NCBI GenBank assembly: GCA_031373545.1
Contig: JANMMT010000005.1
Span: forward strand, 1-23,944
Reading direction: 5' to 3'
Origin: JADCCX01 sp031373545
Lineage (GTDB): Bacteria; Pseudomonadota; Alphaproteobacteria; Rhizobiales; Beijerinckiaceae
Length of the DNA: 23,944 nucleotides
Made by a program: the position numbers and the translations under genes. Numbering within the stretch: the first letter of the stretch is position 1; every line of letters starts with the position of its first letter. Positions 7,950-16,261 of the stretch are shown here, in pieces. Under the pieces are notes generated by a model. The model was not told the origin of the DNA. It saw only the letters and a program-made list of their open reading frames with translations, and did no database searches.

Positions 7950-9131
7950 TTATCTGCGGCCCCAGACCACACAGACCCAGCACGCGCAGGTCAGCACGAA
8001 CATGATGATCGCCACCGGCAGCGGCGATGCGCCTGTGACCTGTCCCGCGAGATAGCTGAACACCGCGCCCAGCCCCATCTGCAGGAAGCCCGTGACGCCT
8101 GAAGCCGCGCCGGCGGCTTTTGCATCCACGCTGACAGCGCCCGCGACGGCGTTGGGCAGCAGGAAGCCATTGCCGACGGATGTGAGGAAACACGGCAGGA
8201 AGATCGCGGCCGGATGAAGCACCGGCACGAGCGCCAAGGCCAGCAGGATGCTTGCCCCCACCATGCCGCAGATGTTGCCGATGCGGATCATGCGGTCGAT
8301 GCCGAGGCGCTGCGAGTATCGTCCCGAGCAGAAATTGCCGATCATGTATCCGCCCGACAGTGCGATGAACCACAGACCATAGGTCGTCTTCGACATGCCC
8401 ATGCCCTCGACGATCAGGTAGGGTGCCGCACCGAGGAAAGCGAAGAACACGGCGGAGGTCAGCGCCGCGCCCCCGGCGTAACCCAGGAAGCGCCGGTTCT
8501 GCACAACCTCCCATGAGCGGACGATCACCTGCCGCGTGGTCTGCCCTTCGACATCGGCCGGGCGCGTCTCGGACAACTGCGATAGGGTCAGCGCGAGAGC
8601 GCCCAAGCCCAATGCGGCGCTGAGCCAGAAGATGGCGCGCCAGCCCAGCGTGTCGTCGATGATGCCGCCGAGCGCCGGTGCAACGAGAGGCGCGACGACC
8701 ATGCCCATTGTGACGTAGCCGATCATGCTGGCGGCCAGCTCGCGCGGTGCCAGATCCCGCACGATGGTGCGCGAGAGCGTCAGCCCCGCCGTCGATCCCG
8801 CCGCCTGCAGGATGCGGGCGAGCACCAGGAGAAGAATGCTGGTCGCGAAACTGGCCGCCACACTCGCCAGCACGAAAAGCGCCAGCGAGGCGATGAGCAC
8901 CGGGCGACGGCCATAGCGGTCCGCCAGGCCGCCGATGAACAGCTGCGCAACGGCCTGCGAGGCCAGAAACAGCGAAAGCGTGAGCTGCACCTCGAAGCGC
9001 GAGGCGCTGAGCGCCTGTGCCAGTCCCGGCATCGACGGCAGCAGGATATTCAGCGAGAGGGGACCGATCATGGACACGATGATCAGGACGGGCATGAGCC
9101 GCCTGAGCAGGCTTGATCCGGGCGTATTCAC
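7950..9131 (-). CDS. MFS transporter, Bcr/CflA drug-resistance family
   Basis: This is a 12-helix inner-membrane proton antiporter, probably exporting drugs or other small molecules. The 393-residue protein is strongly hydrophobic throughout. It carries the MFS motif A GGLADRYGRRPVLI at about 67-80, between TM2 and TM3. Early segments such as PLSLNILLPSMPGLAQAL resemble the TM1 region of Bcr/CflA members (normally PLSTDxYLPxxP). The length fits the family. The start is GTG at 9131, which overlaps the aminopeptidase stop as GTGA, so translation is probably coupled and both genes share a transcript. The aspartate usual in TM1 of Bcr/CflA proteins is an asparagine here (LSLNILLP). The substrate cannot be predicted, and no regulator is adjacent. 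Confidence 0.85.
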   Translation of the reverse strand: MNTPGSSLLRRLMPVLIIVSMIGPLSLNILLPSMPGLAQALSASRFEVQLTLSLFLASQAVAQLFIGGLADRYGRRPVLIASLALFVLASVAASFATSILLLVLARILQAAGSTAGLTLSRTIVRDLAPRELAASMIGYVTMGMVVAPLVAPALGGIIDDTLGWRAIFWLSAALGLGALALTLSQLSETRPADVEGQTTRQVIVRSWEVVQNRRFLGYAGGAALTSAVFFAFLGAAPYLIVEGMGMSKTTYGLWFIALSGGYMIGNFCSGRYSQRLGIDRMIRIGNICGMVGASILLALALVPVLHPAAIFLPCFLTSVGNGFLLPNAVAGAVSVDAKAAGAASGVTGFLQMGLGAVFSYLAGQVTGASPLPVAIIMFVLTCACWVCVVWGRR

Positions 9132-10951
9132 AGCCGAGCGCAGGCCGCGGCAAGCCAGGATTTCGTCGGCGCGTCCACGAGGGGCGACAGCGCGCGGCGC
9201 ACGCGGGCGTGGTAAGCGTCCAGCCAGTGCCGCTCGGTGTCGGTCAGGAGGGCTGGTGCGATCAGGCGGCGGTCGATCGGGCAGAGCGTCAGCGTTTCGA
9301 ACCCCAGCATGGGAAGATCTCCGCCTTTCACGTCACGATCCTCGACGAGGACCAGGTTCTCGATGCGGATGCCAAAAGCGCCCGGCTTGTAATAACCCGG
9401 CTCGTTGGAAACGATCATCCCTGCGCACAGAGCCGCCGTACCCAGTTTTGCAATGCGCTGGGGACCCTCGTGCACGCCCAGATAACTGCCCACGCCGTGC
9501 CCGGTTCCGTGGGCGAAATCCAGACCCGCCTGCCACAGTGCCGCACGGGCAAAGCTGTCGAGCTGTGCGCCGCTTGTGCCTTTGGGAAAGACGCTGAGAG
9601 AAATCGCGATCATGCCCTTCAGTACGCGCGTGAAACGATCCTTCATTTCGCTGGTCACGGCGCCGATGGCCACGGTGCGGGTGATGTCCGTGGTGCCATC
9701 GAGGTACTGGCCGCCTGAATCGATGAGGTAGATGCCGCGCGTGATGCGCCGGTTCGTGGCCTCCGTCACACGGTAATGGGGGAGGGCCGCGTGGGGCCCT
9801 GCGGCGGAGATGGAGCCGAAGGAGATAGCCTTGAGCACACCGGTGGCGCGGCGAAACGCTTCGAGCCGCAGGGCCGCGTCGATTTCGGTCAGCTGGCCAC
9901 CGGCCGCGCCGTCAAGCCAGCATAGGAAGTTGGCGACCGCCGCCCCGTCGCGCAGCTGTGCATCGCGCGCGCCCTGTCGCTCGGCCTCGTTCTTGATGGC
10001 ACGCGGGAGAGCGATGGGATCGACGCCCAGATCAAGCTGACCGCCGGCGTTGCGGAACACATCGCACAGAACTGCGCTCGCGCTCTCGCGGTCAAAGCGG
10101 TAGCGGACCTGCGCCGCGCCCAGCTCCGCAATCCGAGTCTCGAGGGTGTCCGGCGCGCGCAGTTGGACGAATTTCGCCAGTGCCTTCGCATCGGCAGCCT
10201 TGAAGCGGCCGGTATCCACAAACAGCTCCGGCGAGCCGCTGGCCGGGACGATGGCATATCCCAGGGCGAGCGGTTTGTGCGGCACATCCTGCCCGCGCAG
10301 ATTGAACAGCCAGGCGAGCGAGGTGGGGTCGGTGACGAGGAGTCCGTCCAGCCGCGCATCGTCGAGGCTGATCTGCAACTGCGCAATCTTCTTCTGTGCG
10401 GCCACGCCTGCGTAGGTCAGCGGATGGCGCACGATGGGCGTTGCGGGCGCGGGCGGCCGGGCCACCTGGCATTCCTGCCACAGCGCATCGACCGGATTGG
10501 TGCCCAGTGGAACGAAGGTCAGCGTGGTGCGTGCCGCTGCGGTGGCAAAGCGCCCGAGGCTGTCGAGCGTCATGCGGCGCGGATCATACCCGATGCGTGC
10601 ACCGGCAGGCGCCTGGCGCGCGAGCCATTGCGGCGGCGGCTCATCAATGATGGATGTCGGCGTGAAGGCCGCAGGGTCCGTCTGCGCCGCGAGTTGCTCG
10701 GTGTAGCGCCCATCGGAAAACACCGCCGCTTGCTCGCGCAGCACGATTGCAAAAGCGCTGGAGCCCGTGAAGCCGGTCAGCCAGGCCAGGCGCTCCTCGC
10801 AGGCCGGCAGATATTCGTTCTGGTGCTCATCGGCGCGGGGAAGAAGAAACCCGTCCACCTCCCATTCCTGCAGTGCGCGGCGCAGGGCGGCCAGGCGCGC
10901 GGCGCTTTGATCGCCCTCGCTGACATCGGTGAAGGATTGAAAAGGTGGCAT
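9128..10951 (-). CDS. pepP: Xaa-Pro aminopeptidase (aminopeptidase P, M24B), long three-domain form
   Basis: The enzyme removes the N-terminal residue of peptides with proline in position 2, using two metal ions in the cytosol. The metal ligands of the M24 fold are all present: D411 (YLIDSGGQ), D422 (DGTTDITRT), H485 (HGTGHGVG), E517 (SNEPGYY) and E531 (GIRIENL). Two creatinase-like domains precede the catalytic domain (about 15-165 and 170-325). At 607 residues it is the long form typical of eukaryotic cytosolic AMPP and many Alphaproteobacteria, not the 440-residue E. coli PepP. The ATG at 10951 has GAGG 7 nt upstream; the ATG at 10957 is too close to that site. The stop overlaps the MFS start by GTGA. 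There is no signal peptide. Confidence 0.93.
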   Translation of the reverse strand: MPPFQSFTDVSEGDQSAARLAALRRALQEWEVDGFLLPRADEHQNEYLPACEERLAWLTGFTGSSAFAIVLREQAAVFSDGRYTEQLAAQTDPAAFTPTSIIDEPPPQWLARQAPAGARIGYDPRRMTLDSLGRFATAAARTTLTFVPLGTNPVDALWQECQVARPPAPATPIVRHPLTYAGVAAQKKIAQLQISLDDARLDGLLVTDPTSLAWLFNLRGQDVPHKPLALGYAIVPASGSPELFVDTGRFKAADAKALAKFVQLRAPDTLETRIAELGAAQVRYRFDRESASAVLCDVFRNAGGQLDLGVDPIALPRAIKNEAERQGARDAQLRDGAAVANFLCWLDGAAGGQLTEIDAALRLEAFRRATGVLKAISFGSISAAGPHAALPHYRVTEATNRRITRGIYLIDSGGQYLDGTTDITRTVAIGAVTSEMKDRFTRVLKGMIAISLSVFPKGTSGAQLDSFARAALWQAGLDFAHGTGHGVGSYLGVHEGPQRIAKLGTAALCAGMIVSNEPGYYKPGAFGIRIENLVLVEDRDVKGGDLPMLGFETLTLCPIDRRLIAPALLTDTERHWLDAYHARVRRALSPLVDAPTKSWLAAACARL

Positions 10952-10957
10952 GCTCAT

Positions 10958-11223
10958 GCCTCGAGAATTAGGCCGAGGCCTGGGCCCTGTCGAGTTGGTT
11001 TTCCGGCTTGACTGTTTTGTGTGCGCTGCCGCGATGCCCTGCACAAGAATTGCGCACAATGCATGAGTAAATGAATAATTAATGGCAGATATGCAATTTA
11101 CACATGTCTGGTGGCCGGCATCGAGTCTGCTCGTGCGGCGATAATGGATTATATTCGACTTAAGAATAAGACGAGGAAAACGCATCGAGCCGGGTTCATG
11201 ATCCTCTGTCCTGGAGATGAACG
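10958..11223. promoter_or_regulatory. AT-rich divergent intergenic region
   Basis: This gap lies between the divergent pepP gene and the small-gene pair, so it should hold both promoters. Base composition falls sharply at 11041-11100 and 11139-11175 against the GC-rich background. Possible -10 elements for the rightward genes are GATAAT (11140-11145) and TTATAT (11149-11154), but neither has a convincing -35 at the right distance. I saw no strong palindrome or heat-shock promoter. Confidence 0.35.
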
Positions 11224-11442
11224 ATGAACACGATGAGCTTCAATACTGTGCAGGCCGCCTTCAAGGCCGAACGCGCCAGCATGGCCAAGTCAGCCGGACC
11301 ATCCCTTTTGCAGCGCTTGATCGGCGCGGTGACGGCGAGCCGACAGGCAAAGGCCGAAGTGGAAACGCGCCGCATTCGCGCCCTGCTGGGACAGGACGCG
11401 CCGGCATTCGATTACGCGCTGCTGCCATTTCGCGGCGAGTGA
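11224..11442 (+). CDS. small protein of unknown function, first of a pair
   Basis: The gene encodes 72 residues. GGAG at 11213-11216 sits 7 nt before the ATG, which favours this start over the overlapping ATG at 11217 in another frame. The protein is rich in Ala, Arg and Lys, has no membrane segment and looks helical (LLQRLIGAVTASRQAKAEVE), ending in an aromatic stretch, DYALLPFRGE. Small basic proteins of this size and layout are common in Alphaproteobacteria, often beside DUF1127 genes, but the DUF1127 signature (L-x-x-L-x-D-x-x-L-x-D-I-G) is absent, so I make no family assignment. Another small gene follows after 36 bp on the same strand. The pair sits between pepP and prmA, both on the opposite strand. 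Confidence 0.75.
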   Translation: MNTMSFNTVQAAFKAERASMAKSAGPSLLQRLIGAVTASRQAKAEVETRRIRALLGQDAPAFDYALLPFRGE

Positions 11443-11478
11443 ACGGCTTTCCCCGTCCAACCAATCAAGGAGACTTAC

Positions 11479-11586
11479 ATGCTTGCGATGATCATATCGG
11501 CATTCAACGCGGTAACCCGCATCATCGTCGACGCGCGCCAACTGCAACTGGTGATGCAGCGGCGTTACCCCAGCCAGCCGGAATAA
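11479..11586 (+). CDS. very small protein, 35 residues, second of a pair
   Basis: AAGGAG at 11467-11472 lies 6 nt before the ATG, an almost ideal ribosome binding site and the main evidence that this short frame is translated. The product starts MLAMIISAFNAVTRIIVDAR and ends QLQLVMQRRYPSQPE. It looks like one amphipathic helix with a hydrophobic N-terminal half and a basic C-terminal half. It recalls the N-terminal half of minimal DUF1127 (YjiS-like) proteins but lacks their conserved C-terminal motif. It probably shares a transcript with the gene before it. Its stop is 13 bp from the convergent prmA stop, with no visible terminator. Membrane association is a guess. Confidence 0.65.
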   Translation: MLAMIISAFNAVTRIIVDARQLQLVMQRRYPSQPE

Positions 11587-11599
11587 TCTGTCGCCTCGC

Positions 11600-12541
11600 T
11601 CATTTGCCTTGAAGCGGGCGGGGGGCCGCCCCGCCACGGCGCAGCAACAGGGCTGACCACCCCTCGATCTGCGTCGATTCGACCAGCGCAAACCCCTGCG
11701 CTCGGTAGGCGGCGAGCACGCCGGCAACATCCTGCGCGAGAAGTCCTGACAAGATGAGGCGCGCGCCCGGACCGACCACGCCCGCGAGACTCGGAGCCAG
11801 CAGGCGCAGGGGCTTCGCCAGGATATTGGCAAAGATTAGATCATACGGCTGTGTTCGCTGCAGTTCCGGATGCATGACGCCCCGCGCGGTGACAGGCCGC
11901 ATGAAAGCGCGGGCACGGTTGGCGCCCGCATTGTCCCGCGCGGTGATCGTCGAAACGGGATCGATATCGCCACTGGCCACGAAGCGCCGTGTTGCAAGGG
12001 CCGCGGCAATGGCGAGCACGCCGGTGCCTGTGCCCACATCCAGCACATAACGGGGCGGATTGCGCTTCAGCTCCCGGTTCAGCAGTTGCAGGCAGCCCAG
12101 CGTGGTGCCGTGATGGCCCGTTCCGAAGGCCAGCGCGGCTTCGATCTCGATGGGAATATCGTTGGCGCGCACCGCAGCGCGGTCGTGGCTGCCGTGCACG
12201 ATGAAACGTCCCGCGCGCACGGGCTTCAGGCCTTCCAGCGAAGCGGCGATCCAGTCCTTCTGCAGCAACGGTTCGAAGACGGCGTCACGCGATGCTGTTT
12301 CCCCCGCAGCGCCGGGGAGCGCCAGACGGATCAAAGAGCGGATGTCCTCGGGCGCAGGATCGCGGGAGAAGAACACCTCAAGAAGCCAGCTCTTGCCATC
12401 AGGCTCTTCAAACGACGCGACAGCGTTCTCGTCGGCATCCAGCATTTCGCCGAGGCGTGCCGACAGGGCATTGGCTGTGACACGGTCGGTCGCCAGACGC
12501 ATGACATGGGTGACGGCAGATGGGACAAGACCTTCGCGCAT
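11600..12541 (-). CDS. prmA: ribosomal protein L11 methyltransferase PrmA
   Basis: PrmA trimethylates ribosomal protein L11 using S-adenosylmethionine. The 313-residue protein has an N-terminal substrate-recognition domain (about 1-110) and a Rossmann methyltransferase domain. Diagnostic motifs are FGTGHHGTTLGCL (139-151), the SAM-binding VLDVGTGTGVLAIAAA (166-181), the acidic GDIDPVST (191-198) and FANILAKPL (237-245). The start is ATG at 12541 with AGGG 7 nt upstream. It lies 52 bp downstream of the TadG-like gene on the same strand and may be cotranscribed with it. It ends tail-to-tail with the small-gene pair. PrmA is not essential in E. coli. Confidence 0.95.
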   Translation of the reverse strand: MREGLVPSAVTHVMRLATDRVTANALSARLGEMLDADENAVASFEEPDGKSWLLEVFFSRDPAPEDIRSLIRLALPGAAGETASRDAVFEPLLQKDWIAASLEGLKPVRAGRFIVHGSHDRAAVRANDIPIEIEAALAFGTGHHGTTLGCLQLLNRELKRNPPRYVLDVGTGTGVLAIAAALATRRFVASGDIDPVSTITARDNAGANRARAFMRPVTARGVMHPELQRTQPYDLIFANILAKPLRLLAPSLAGVVGPGARLILSGLLAQDVAGVLAAYRAQGFALVESTQIEGWSALLLRRGGAAPRPLQGK

Positions 12542-12593
12542 GGGGAGGCCCTATCAGGCCTCTGCCGCGCACGCTAGAGATTATGGCACCCGC

Positions 12594-13022
12594 TTACGGC
12601 GTACCTGCGATCACTGTCTTGCGGGGCAGAGGCACCGCGACCTGGCCGGAAATTTCGACCTCAGAAAACCCGAAATAGCGCCCAACCACCAGCTTGACGG
12701 TTGCGTCGTAATCGACGGTCGAGATGCGTCCGTTCTTGGTCTCGCTCACCGCGACAGATAACTCATCCACTGTGACATCGGTGTCGGTCCAGACGTACTT
12801 GTCAAAGCGCTTCTGGCAAATGCCGGCCCGATCAGCGGGGCGGGCCTCGGCTGCGGCCGCGATGGCGGCGGCACCCGCCACGCGGTTGAGCGTGTCGCGC
12901 ACGGCCAGGACCCGGTCCATGTCGAGCAGAATGCCGCCGGCCAGCAGCAGGGCACCCATGGCCACGGCGAGCTTGATGGCGGCACGTCTGCCGCGCGGCG
13001 GTGTCGAATCGGTCGTCGTCAT
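12594..13022 (-). CDS. TadE/TadG-like membrane-anchored protein
   Basis: The 142-residue protein has a basic N terminus and one membrane segment (about 15-34). A stretch resembling TadE/TadG pilus-assembly proteins follows: LLDMDRVLAVRDTLNRVAGA and then an Ala-rich run. In TadG-like proteins the membrane helix leads into D-x-x-R-x-x-x-x-R-x-x-L followed by an alanine-rich helix. The C-terminal part is beta-like (VDYDATVKLVVGRYFGFSEV), also as in this family, whose usual C-terminal domain ends in similar strands. It would face the periplasm. The start is uncertain. ATG 13022 has AGGGG 12 nt upstream; ATG 13034 adds four residues but touches that site directly. No other tad/cpa genes are near. 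It lies upstream of prmA and diverges from the dehydrogenase gene at 13179. Confidence 0.65.
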   Translation of the reverse strand: MTTTDSTPPRGRRAAIKLAVAMGALLLAGGILLDMDRVLAVRDTLNRVAGAAAIAAAAEARPADRAGICQKRFDKYVWTDTDVTVDELSVAVSETKNGRISTVDYDATVKLVVGRYFGFSEVEISGQVAVPLPRKTVIAGTP

Positions 13023-13178
13023 GAAATCAGCCATCCCCTGAGACGCACAAATCGCACTTGGCCGATGAATTGCCACTGAATGCGTCTGACAGGGATTTGA
13101 TGGCTGGGAGGGCACGTTCACAGCGGCGTGGAAATCGGATAGACAGTCACCTACCGTTCTCAAAAAGGTTGCAGTCCG

Positions 13179-14594
13179 ATGACCATTCCCGTCCGCCCCC
13201 CGGCGCAGCGTCCCTCGTCCGAAACCATGACGACCGTGATCGCGGCATTGACGCGTAACCTCGGCAACCGCGTCGTGACCTCGCAAGCGGTGCGCGAGCA
13301 ACATGCCAACACCCTGACTTGGACCGAGAACCAGCCGCCCGACGTGGTGGTCTACCCCATGACGACGGATGAGGTCGTGGCTGTGGTCAAGCTGTGCGCG
13401 GCCCATAAAGTGCCGATCATTCCCTTCGGCACGGGCTCGTCGTTCGAGGGCCACGTGAACGCGCCGCTGGGTGGCGTCTCGGTCGACACCTCCATGATGA
13501 AGGCGATCCTGCAGGTGAACCCGGAAGATCTCGACTGCGTCATCGAGCCCGGCGTCACCCGCAAGCAGCTCAACGAATACCTGCGCGACCAGGGCCTGTT
13601 CTTCCCCATCGATCCGGGCGCTGATGCCTCGCTGGGCGGCATGGCGGCCACGCGCGCCTCGGGCACCAACGCCGTGCGCTACGGCACGATGAAGGACTGT
13701 GTGCTGGCGCTCAAAGCCGTGCTCCCGAACGGCGAGATGATCACCACCGCGCGGCGGGCCAAGAAGACCTCGGCGGGCTATGATCTCACGCGCTTGTTCG
13801 TGGGCTCGGAGGGCACGCTCGGCCTCATCACGGAACTCACGCTGAAGCTTAACGGCATCCCCGAAGCCATCTCGGCGGCGACCTGTTCCTTCCCCTCGGT
13901 GAAGGACGCCTGCGACACCACGGTGCTGACGATCCAGAGCGGCATTCCCATCGCGCGCTGCGAGTTGCTGGACGCCATGGCGGTGAAATCGGTGAACATC
14001 TACTCCAAGCTCACCCTGCCCGAAGTGCCGATGCTGCTGGTGGAATTCCACGGCTCAGACGCTTCGGTGAAGGAGCAGGCGGAGCGCTTTGGTGAGCTGG
14101 CGGAAGCCTGCGGCGGCAGCAATTTCCAGTGGACGACCAAACCCGAGGAACGCACGAAACTCTGGCAGGCGCGGCACGATGCCTACTGGGCCTCGATGGC
14201 GCTCCGGCCCGGCGCCAAGGGCATTTCCACCGATGTCTGCGTGCCGATTTCACGCCTCGCGGAATGCGTGGAGGAATCCGTGAAGGATCTGGCTGAAACA
14301 GGACTTATCGGCACGGTTGTGGGCCATGTGGGCGACGGCAACTTCCATGTCCTGCCGCTGATCGACATGGACAGCGCGGAAGAAATCCAGAAGGGCAAGG
14401 ATTACGTGGCGCGGCTCGTCGCGCGCGCGCTCGCCATGGAGGGCACCTGCACCGGTGAGCATGGGGTGGGGCAGGGCAAGATGAAATATCTGGAGAAGGA
14501 GCTGGGCGCGGGCACGCTGGAAGCCATGCGCATGGTGAAGCGCGCCTTCGACCCCGACAACATCATGAACCCGGGCAAGATCGTGGCGATGTAG
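13179..14594 (+). CDS. FAD-linked D-lactate dehydrogenase-type oxidoreductase (LDHD/GlcD family)
   Basis: This flavoprotein probably oxidises D-lactate or a related D-2-hydroxy acid, passing electrons to cytochrome c or quinone. The 471 residues hold an N-terminal PCMH-type FAD domain (about 45-225). That domain contains VPIIPFGTGSSFEGHVNAPL, IEPGVTRKQLNEYLRDQGL, GADASLGGMAATRASGTNAV and FVGSEGTLGLITELTLKL. The C-terminal substrate domain carries GHVGDGNFHVLPLID and GTCTGEHGVGQGKMKYL, whose histidines bind metal and substrate in this family. The layout matches stand-alone enzymes such as LDHD/Dld1. No glcE or glcF partner is present, so glycolate oxidase is less likely. The ATG at 13179 has AAAGG about 10 nt upstream. 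No signal peptide is seen. D-2-hydroxyglutarate dehydrogenase is the main alternative. Confidence 0.88.
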   Translation: MTIPVRPPAQRPSSETMTTVIAALTRNLGNRVVTSQAVREQHANTLTWTENQPPDVVVYPMTTDEVVAVVKLCAAHKVPIIPFGTGSSFEGHVNAPLGGVSVDTSMMKAILQVNPEDLDCVIEPGVTRKQLNEYLRDQGLFFPIDPGADASLGGMAATRASGTNAVRYGTMKDCVLALKAVLPNGEMITTARRAKKTSAGYDLTRLFVGSEGTLGLITELTLKLNGIPEAISAATCSFPSVKDACDTTVLTIQSGIPIARCELLDAMAVKSVNIYSKLTLPEVPMLLVEFHGSDASVKEQAERFGELAEACGGSNFQWTTKPEERTKLWQARHDAYWASMALRPGAKGISTDVCVPISRLAECVEESVKDLAETGLIGTVVGHVGDGNFHVLPLIDMDSAEEIQKGKDYVARLVARALAMEGTCTGEHGVGQGKMKYLEKELGAGTLEAMRMVKRAFDPDNIMNPGKIVAM

Positions 14595-14689
14595 CAGGTC
14601 GCGTGCAGGCGCAAGCCGCATCCGGCCCCTTCACAAACCCCGCCGCCAATGCAACGATGCGTGCGGCAAGGGGACGGCGCATAAAAGCG

Positions 14690-15061
14690 ATGATGCGCAT
14701 GGTGGCTGCGGTCTTGGCCCTCACTTTCGGGATGATGGCGCTGCCGGGGGCGGGGCAGGCGGACACCATCAACTGGAATATTCAGAGTTTTTCGCCCAAT
14801 CAGGTGAACGTGAAATTCTATTCCATGAACCGCAACCACCAATGGCCGTCGGCGACCTCGCACTATCCGTTGAAAACCTCCAATCACACGAAAATGGCCA
14901 TCTCCTGCATCAAGGGCGAGAAGGTTTGCTACGGTGCGGTGGTCGCGGGCGGGAAAACCAACTGGGGGCGCGGGCCGCAGGGCAAGACGGGATGCCCGAC
15001 CTGCTGCTACATGTGCAATGGTACCGTGAACACGCGCCTCATCCAATTCAACGCGAGGTGA
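14690..15061 (+). CDS. small exported cysteine-rich protein of unknown function
   Basis: The 123-residue product begins with a clear signal peptide (MMRMVAAVLALTFGMMALPG, then AGQA), with likely cleavage after residue 24. The mature part of about 99 residues has six cysteines (73, 80, 102, 105, 106, 109). Four of them sit in a compact GCPTCCYMCNG cluster, suggesting disulfides in the periplasm or medium. It is rich in Asn, Trp and Tyr (VNVKFYSMNRNHQWPS). I have a general impression of similar small exported proteins in other Alphaproteobacteria with a C-x-x-CC-x-x-C cluster, but know of no function. The start is uncertain. AAGGGGA at 14668-14674 is 15 nt from ATG 14690. The frame is also open from GTG 14603 and ATG 14657. 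The next gene begins 2 nt after the stop. Confidence 0.75.
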   Translation: MMRMVAAVLALTFGMMALPGAGQADTINWNIQSFSPNQVNVKFYSMNRNHQWPSATSHYPLKTSNHTKMAISCIKGEKVCYGAVVAGGKTNWGRGPQGKTGCPTCCYMCNGTVNTRLIQFNAR

Positions 15062-15063
15062 TC

Positions 15064-16203
15064 ATGCAAGCTTGGAACCTCGCCCTTCGCGCTGCTGTTT
15101 TGGCGGGCCTGATTTGCCTGCCCGCTGTCGCGCCGGCGCAGACGTTGCCTCCCGCGCCCGCAGTCGCGCCCCCGGCGGCACCGCCCATCCCCGATGTGGA
15201 TCTGAAGTTGTTTGAAACGAGTGAAGCGGACCGCTCGAAGGGCTGCACCGTGGCCTTGTGGCAAGCGAACCGCGATCCCGATTCCGACAAGTTTGCCTAT
15301 ATTTTCATTGAACAGCTGACAGGACGCAACAATGCCCGACAGCCCGCGCGCATCAAGATCAGCGGCCAATCCGTCGCCATCACGCGCGTCGCCACAGGTG
15401 GCACGACCAACGGTTACAACCTCTTTGAATATCAGCTCTACAAATTGCCAGCGGAGGATGAATTCGTCGTGCTCGAGCTCAAGCTCGGTGAGTTGATGGG
15501 CGAGGCGGTGGCGGTGGAAAGCGGCACTATGAGCGTGGTGCAGAAAGGCCGCCAGGTCTTCCGCGCCAGCGTAAAGGGCGGGGCGGGCTGCATGACAGCG
15601 CCGATTACGGCTGCGCCCGCAACGGCGGCCCCTGCTACGCCGCGCGCGGCTGCGCCTGCGCCTGTCAAGGTTGCCCCTCCCGCAGCTTCCCCCGCCGCAG
15701 GCGAGGTCACACCCGGCATGTTCCAGCGCTACGCGGTGCGGGCCAACGAGGTGCCGCGCGTCATGGTGCAGGCCGCCATGAAGCAGTTCGGCTGTGAAGC
15801 CGCGATCCTGCGCCGGCCCGTGGTTGGCTATCAGATGTCGGAGGAATCCGCGCTCTGGCAGTTGTCCTGCGGGGAATACGGCGGCAAAAACATCTCGGTT
15901 GTTTTTGCGCTGGTGTACCTGACCAACCCGTCTGCCCAGTACAGCTTCGTCAAGCTCGGCCTGCCCAAGGGCGTCGAGCGCGGGTTGGGCGATTATACCC
16001 TGATGGACCCCAAATGGGATATGAAAACGCGCATCGTGACAGGCGTTTACATGGAAGGGGGCGGTGCGGACTGCGGGCAATACGAGCGCTACCGTGTCAC
16101 CCCAGAAGGGGGCCTTCAGGTGGTCGAACTGCGCATGCGCGAGATGTGCGACGGCAAGCGGTTCAAACCGGAGGAGATGCCGCTGGTTTATCCCAAGCGG
16201 TAA
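15064..16203 (+). CDS. exported two-domain protein with DUF1176-like C-terminal half
   Basis: The 379-residue protein has a signal peptide (residues 1-25, cleavage near APAQ) and a Pro/Ala-rich spacer. Domain one spans about 45-176, bounded by C61 and C176. A long Ala/Pro linker follows (about 177-215). The C-terminal domain (about 217-379) has C244, C269, C337 and C362. Its segments (SALWQLSCGEYGG, WDMKTRIVTGVYMEGGGADC, VVELRMREMCDG) resemble DUF1176, a periplasmic family of unknown role found mostly in Proteobacteria. The even cysteine count in each domain fits disulfide pairs. The ATG at 15064 has GAGG 5 nt upstream and lies 2 nt past the previous stop, so the two exported proteins are probably translated together. 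I do not know the function. Confidence 0.85.
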   Translation: MQAWNLALRAAVLAGLICLPAVAPAQTLPPAPAVAPPAAPPIPDVDLKLFETSEADRSKGCTVALWQANRDPDSDKFAYIFIEQLTGRNNARQPARIKISGQSVAITRVATGGTTNGYNLFEYQLYKLPAEDEFVVLELKLGELMGEAVAVESGTMSVVQKGRQVFRASVKGGAGCMTAPITAAPATAAPATPRAAAPAPVKVAPPAASPAAGEVTPGMFQRYAVRANEVPRVMVQAAMKQFGCEAAILRRPVVGYQMSEESALWQLSCGEYGGKNISVVFALVYLTNPSAQYSFVKLGLPKGVERGLGDYTLMDPKWDMKTRIVTGVYMEGGGADCGQYERYRVTPEGGLQVVELRMREMCDGKRFKPEEMPLVYPKR

Positions 16204-16222
16204 GATCGCCCCTTATTTCACC

Positions 16223-16250
16223 TTGCAATTGCCGCTCGCTTGCCTTAGCT
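16223..16250 (+). promoter_or_regulatory. possible tRNA-Lys promoter
   Basis: TTGCAA (16223-16228) is a good -35 candidate. Sixteen bases later, TTAGCT (16245-16250) sits where a -10 should be, 11 bp before the tRNA 5' end. The -10 match is poor, so this rests mainly on position. Confidence 0.25.
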
Positions 16251-16261
16251 CACGCGGCGGC

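Noticed and set aside
13023..14051. Long N-terminal extension of the TadG-like gene on the minus strand
   Set aside because: It runs antisense through the D-lactate dehydrogenase gene and has no protein-like composition.
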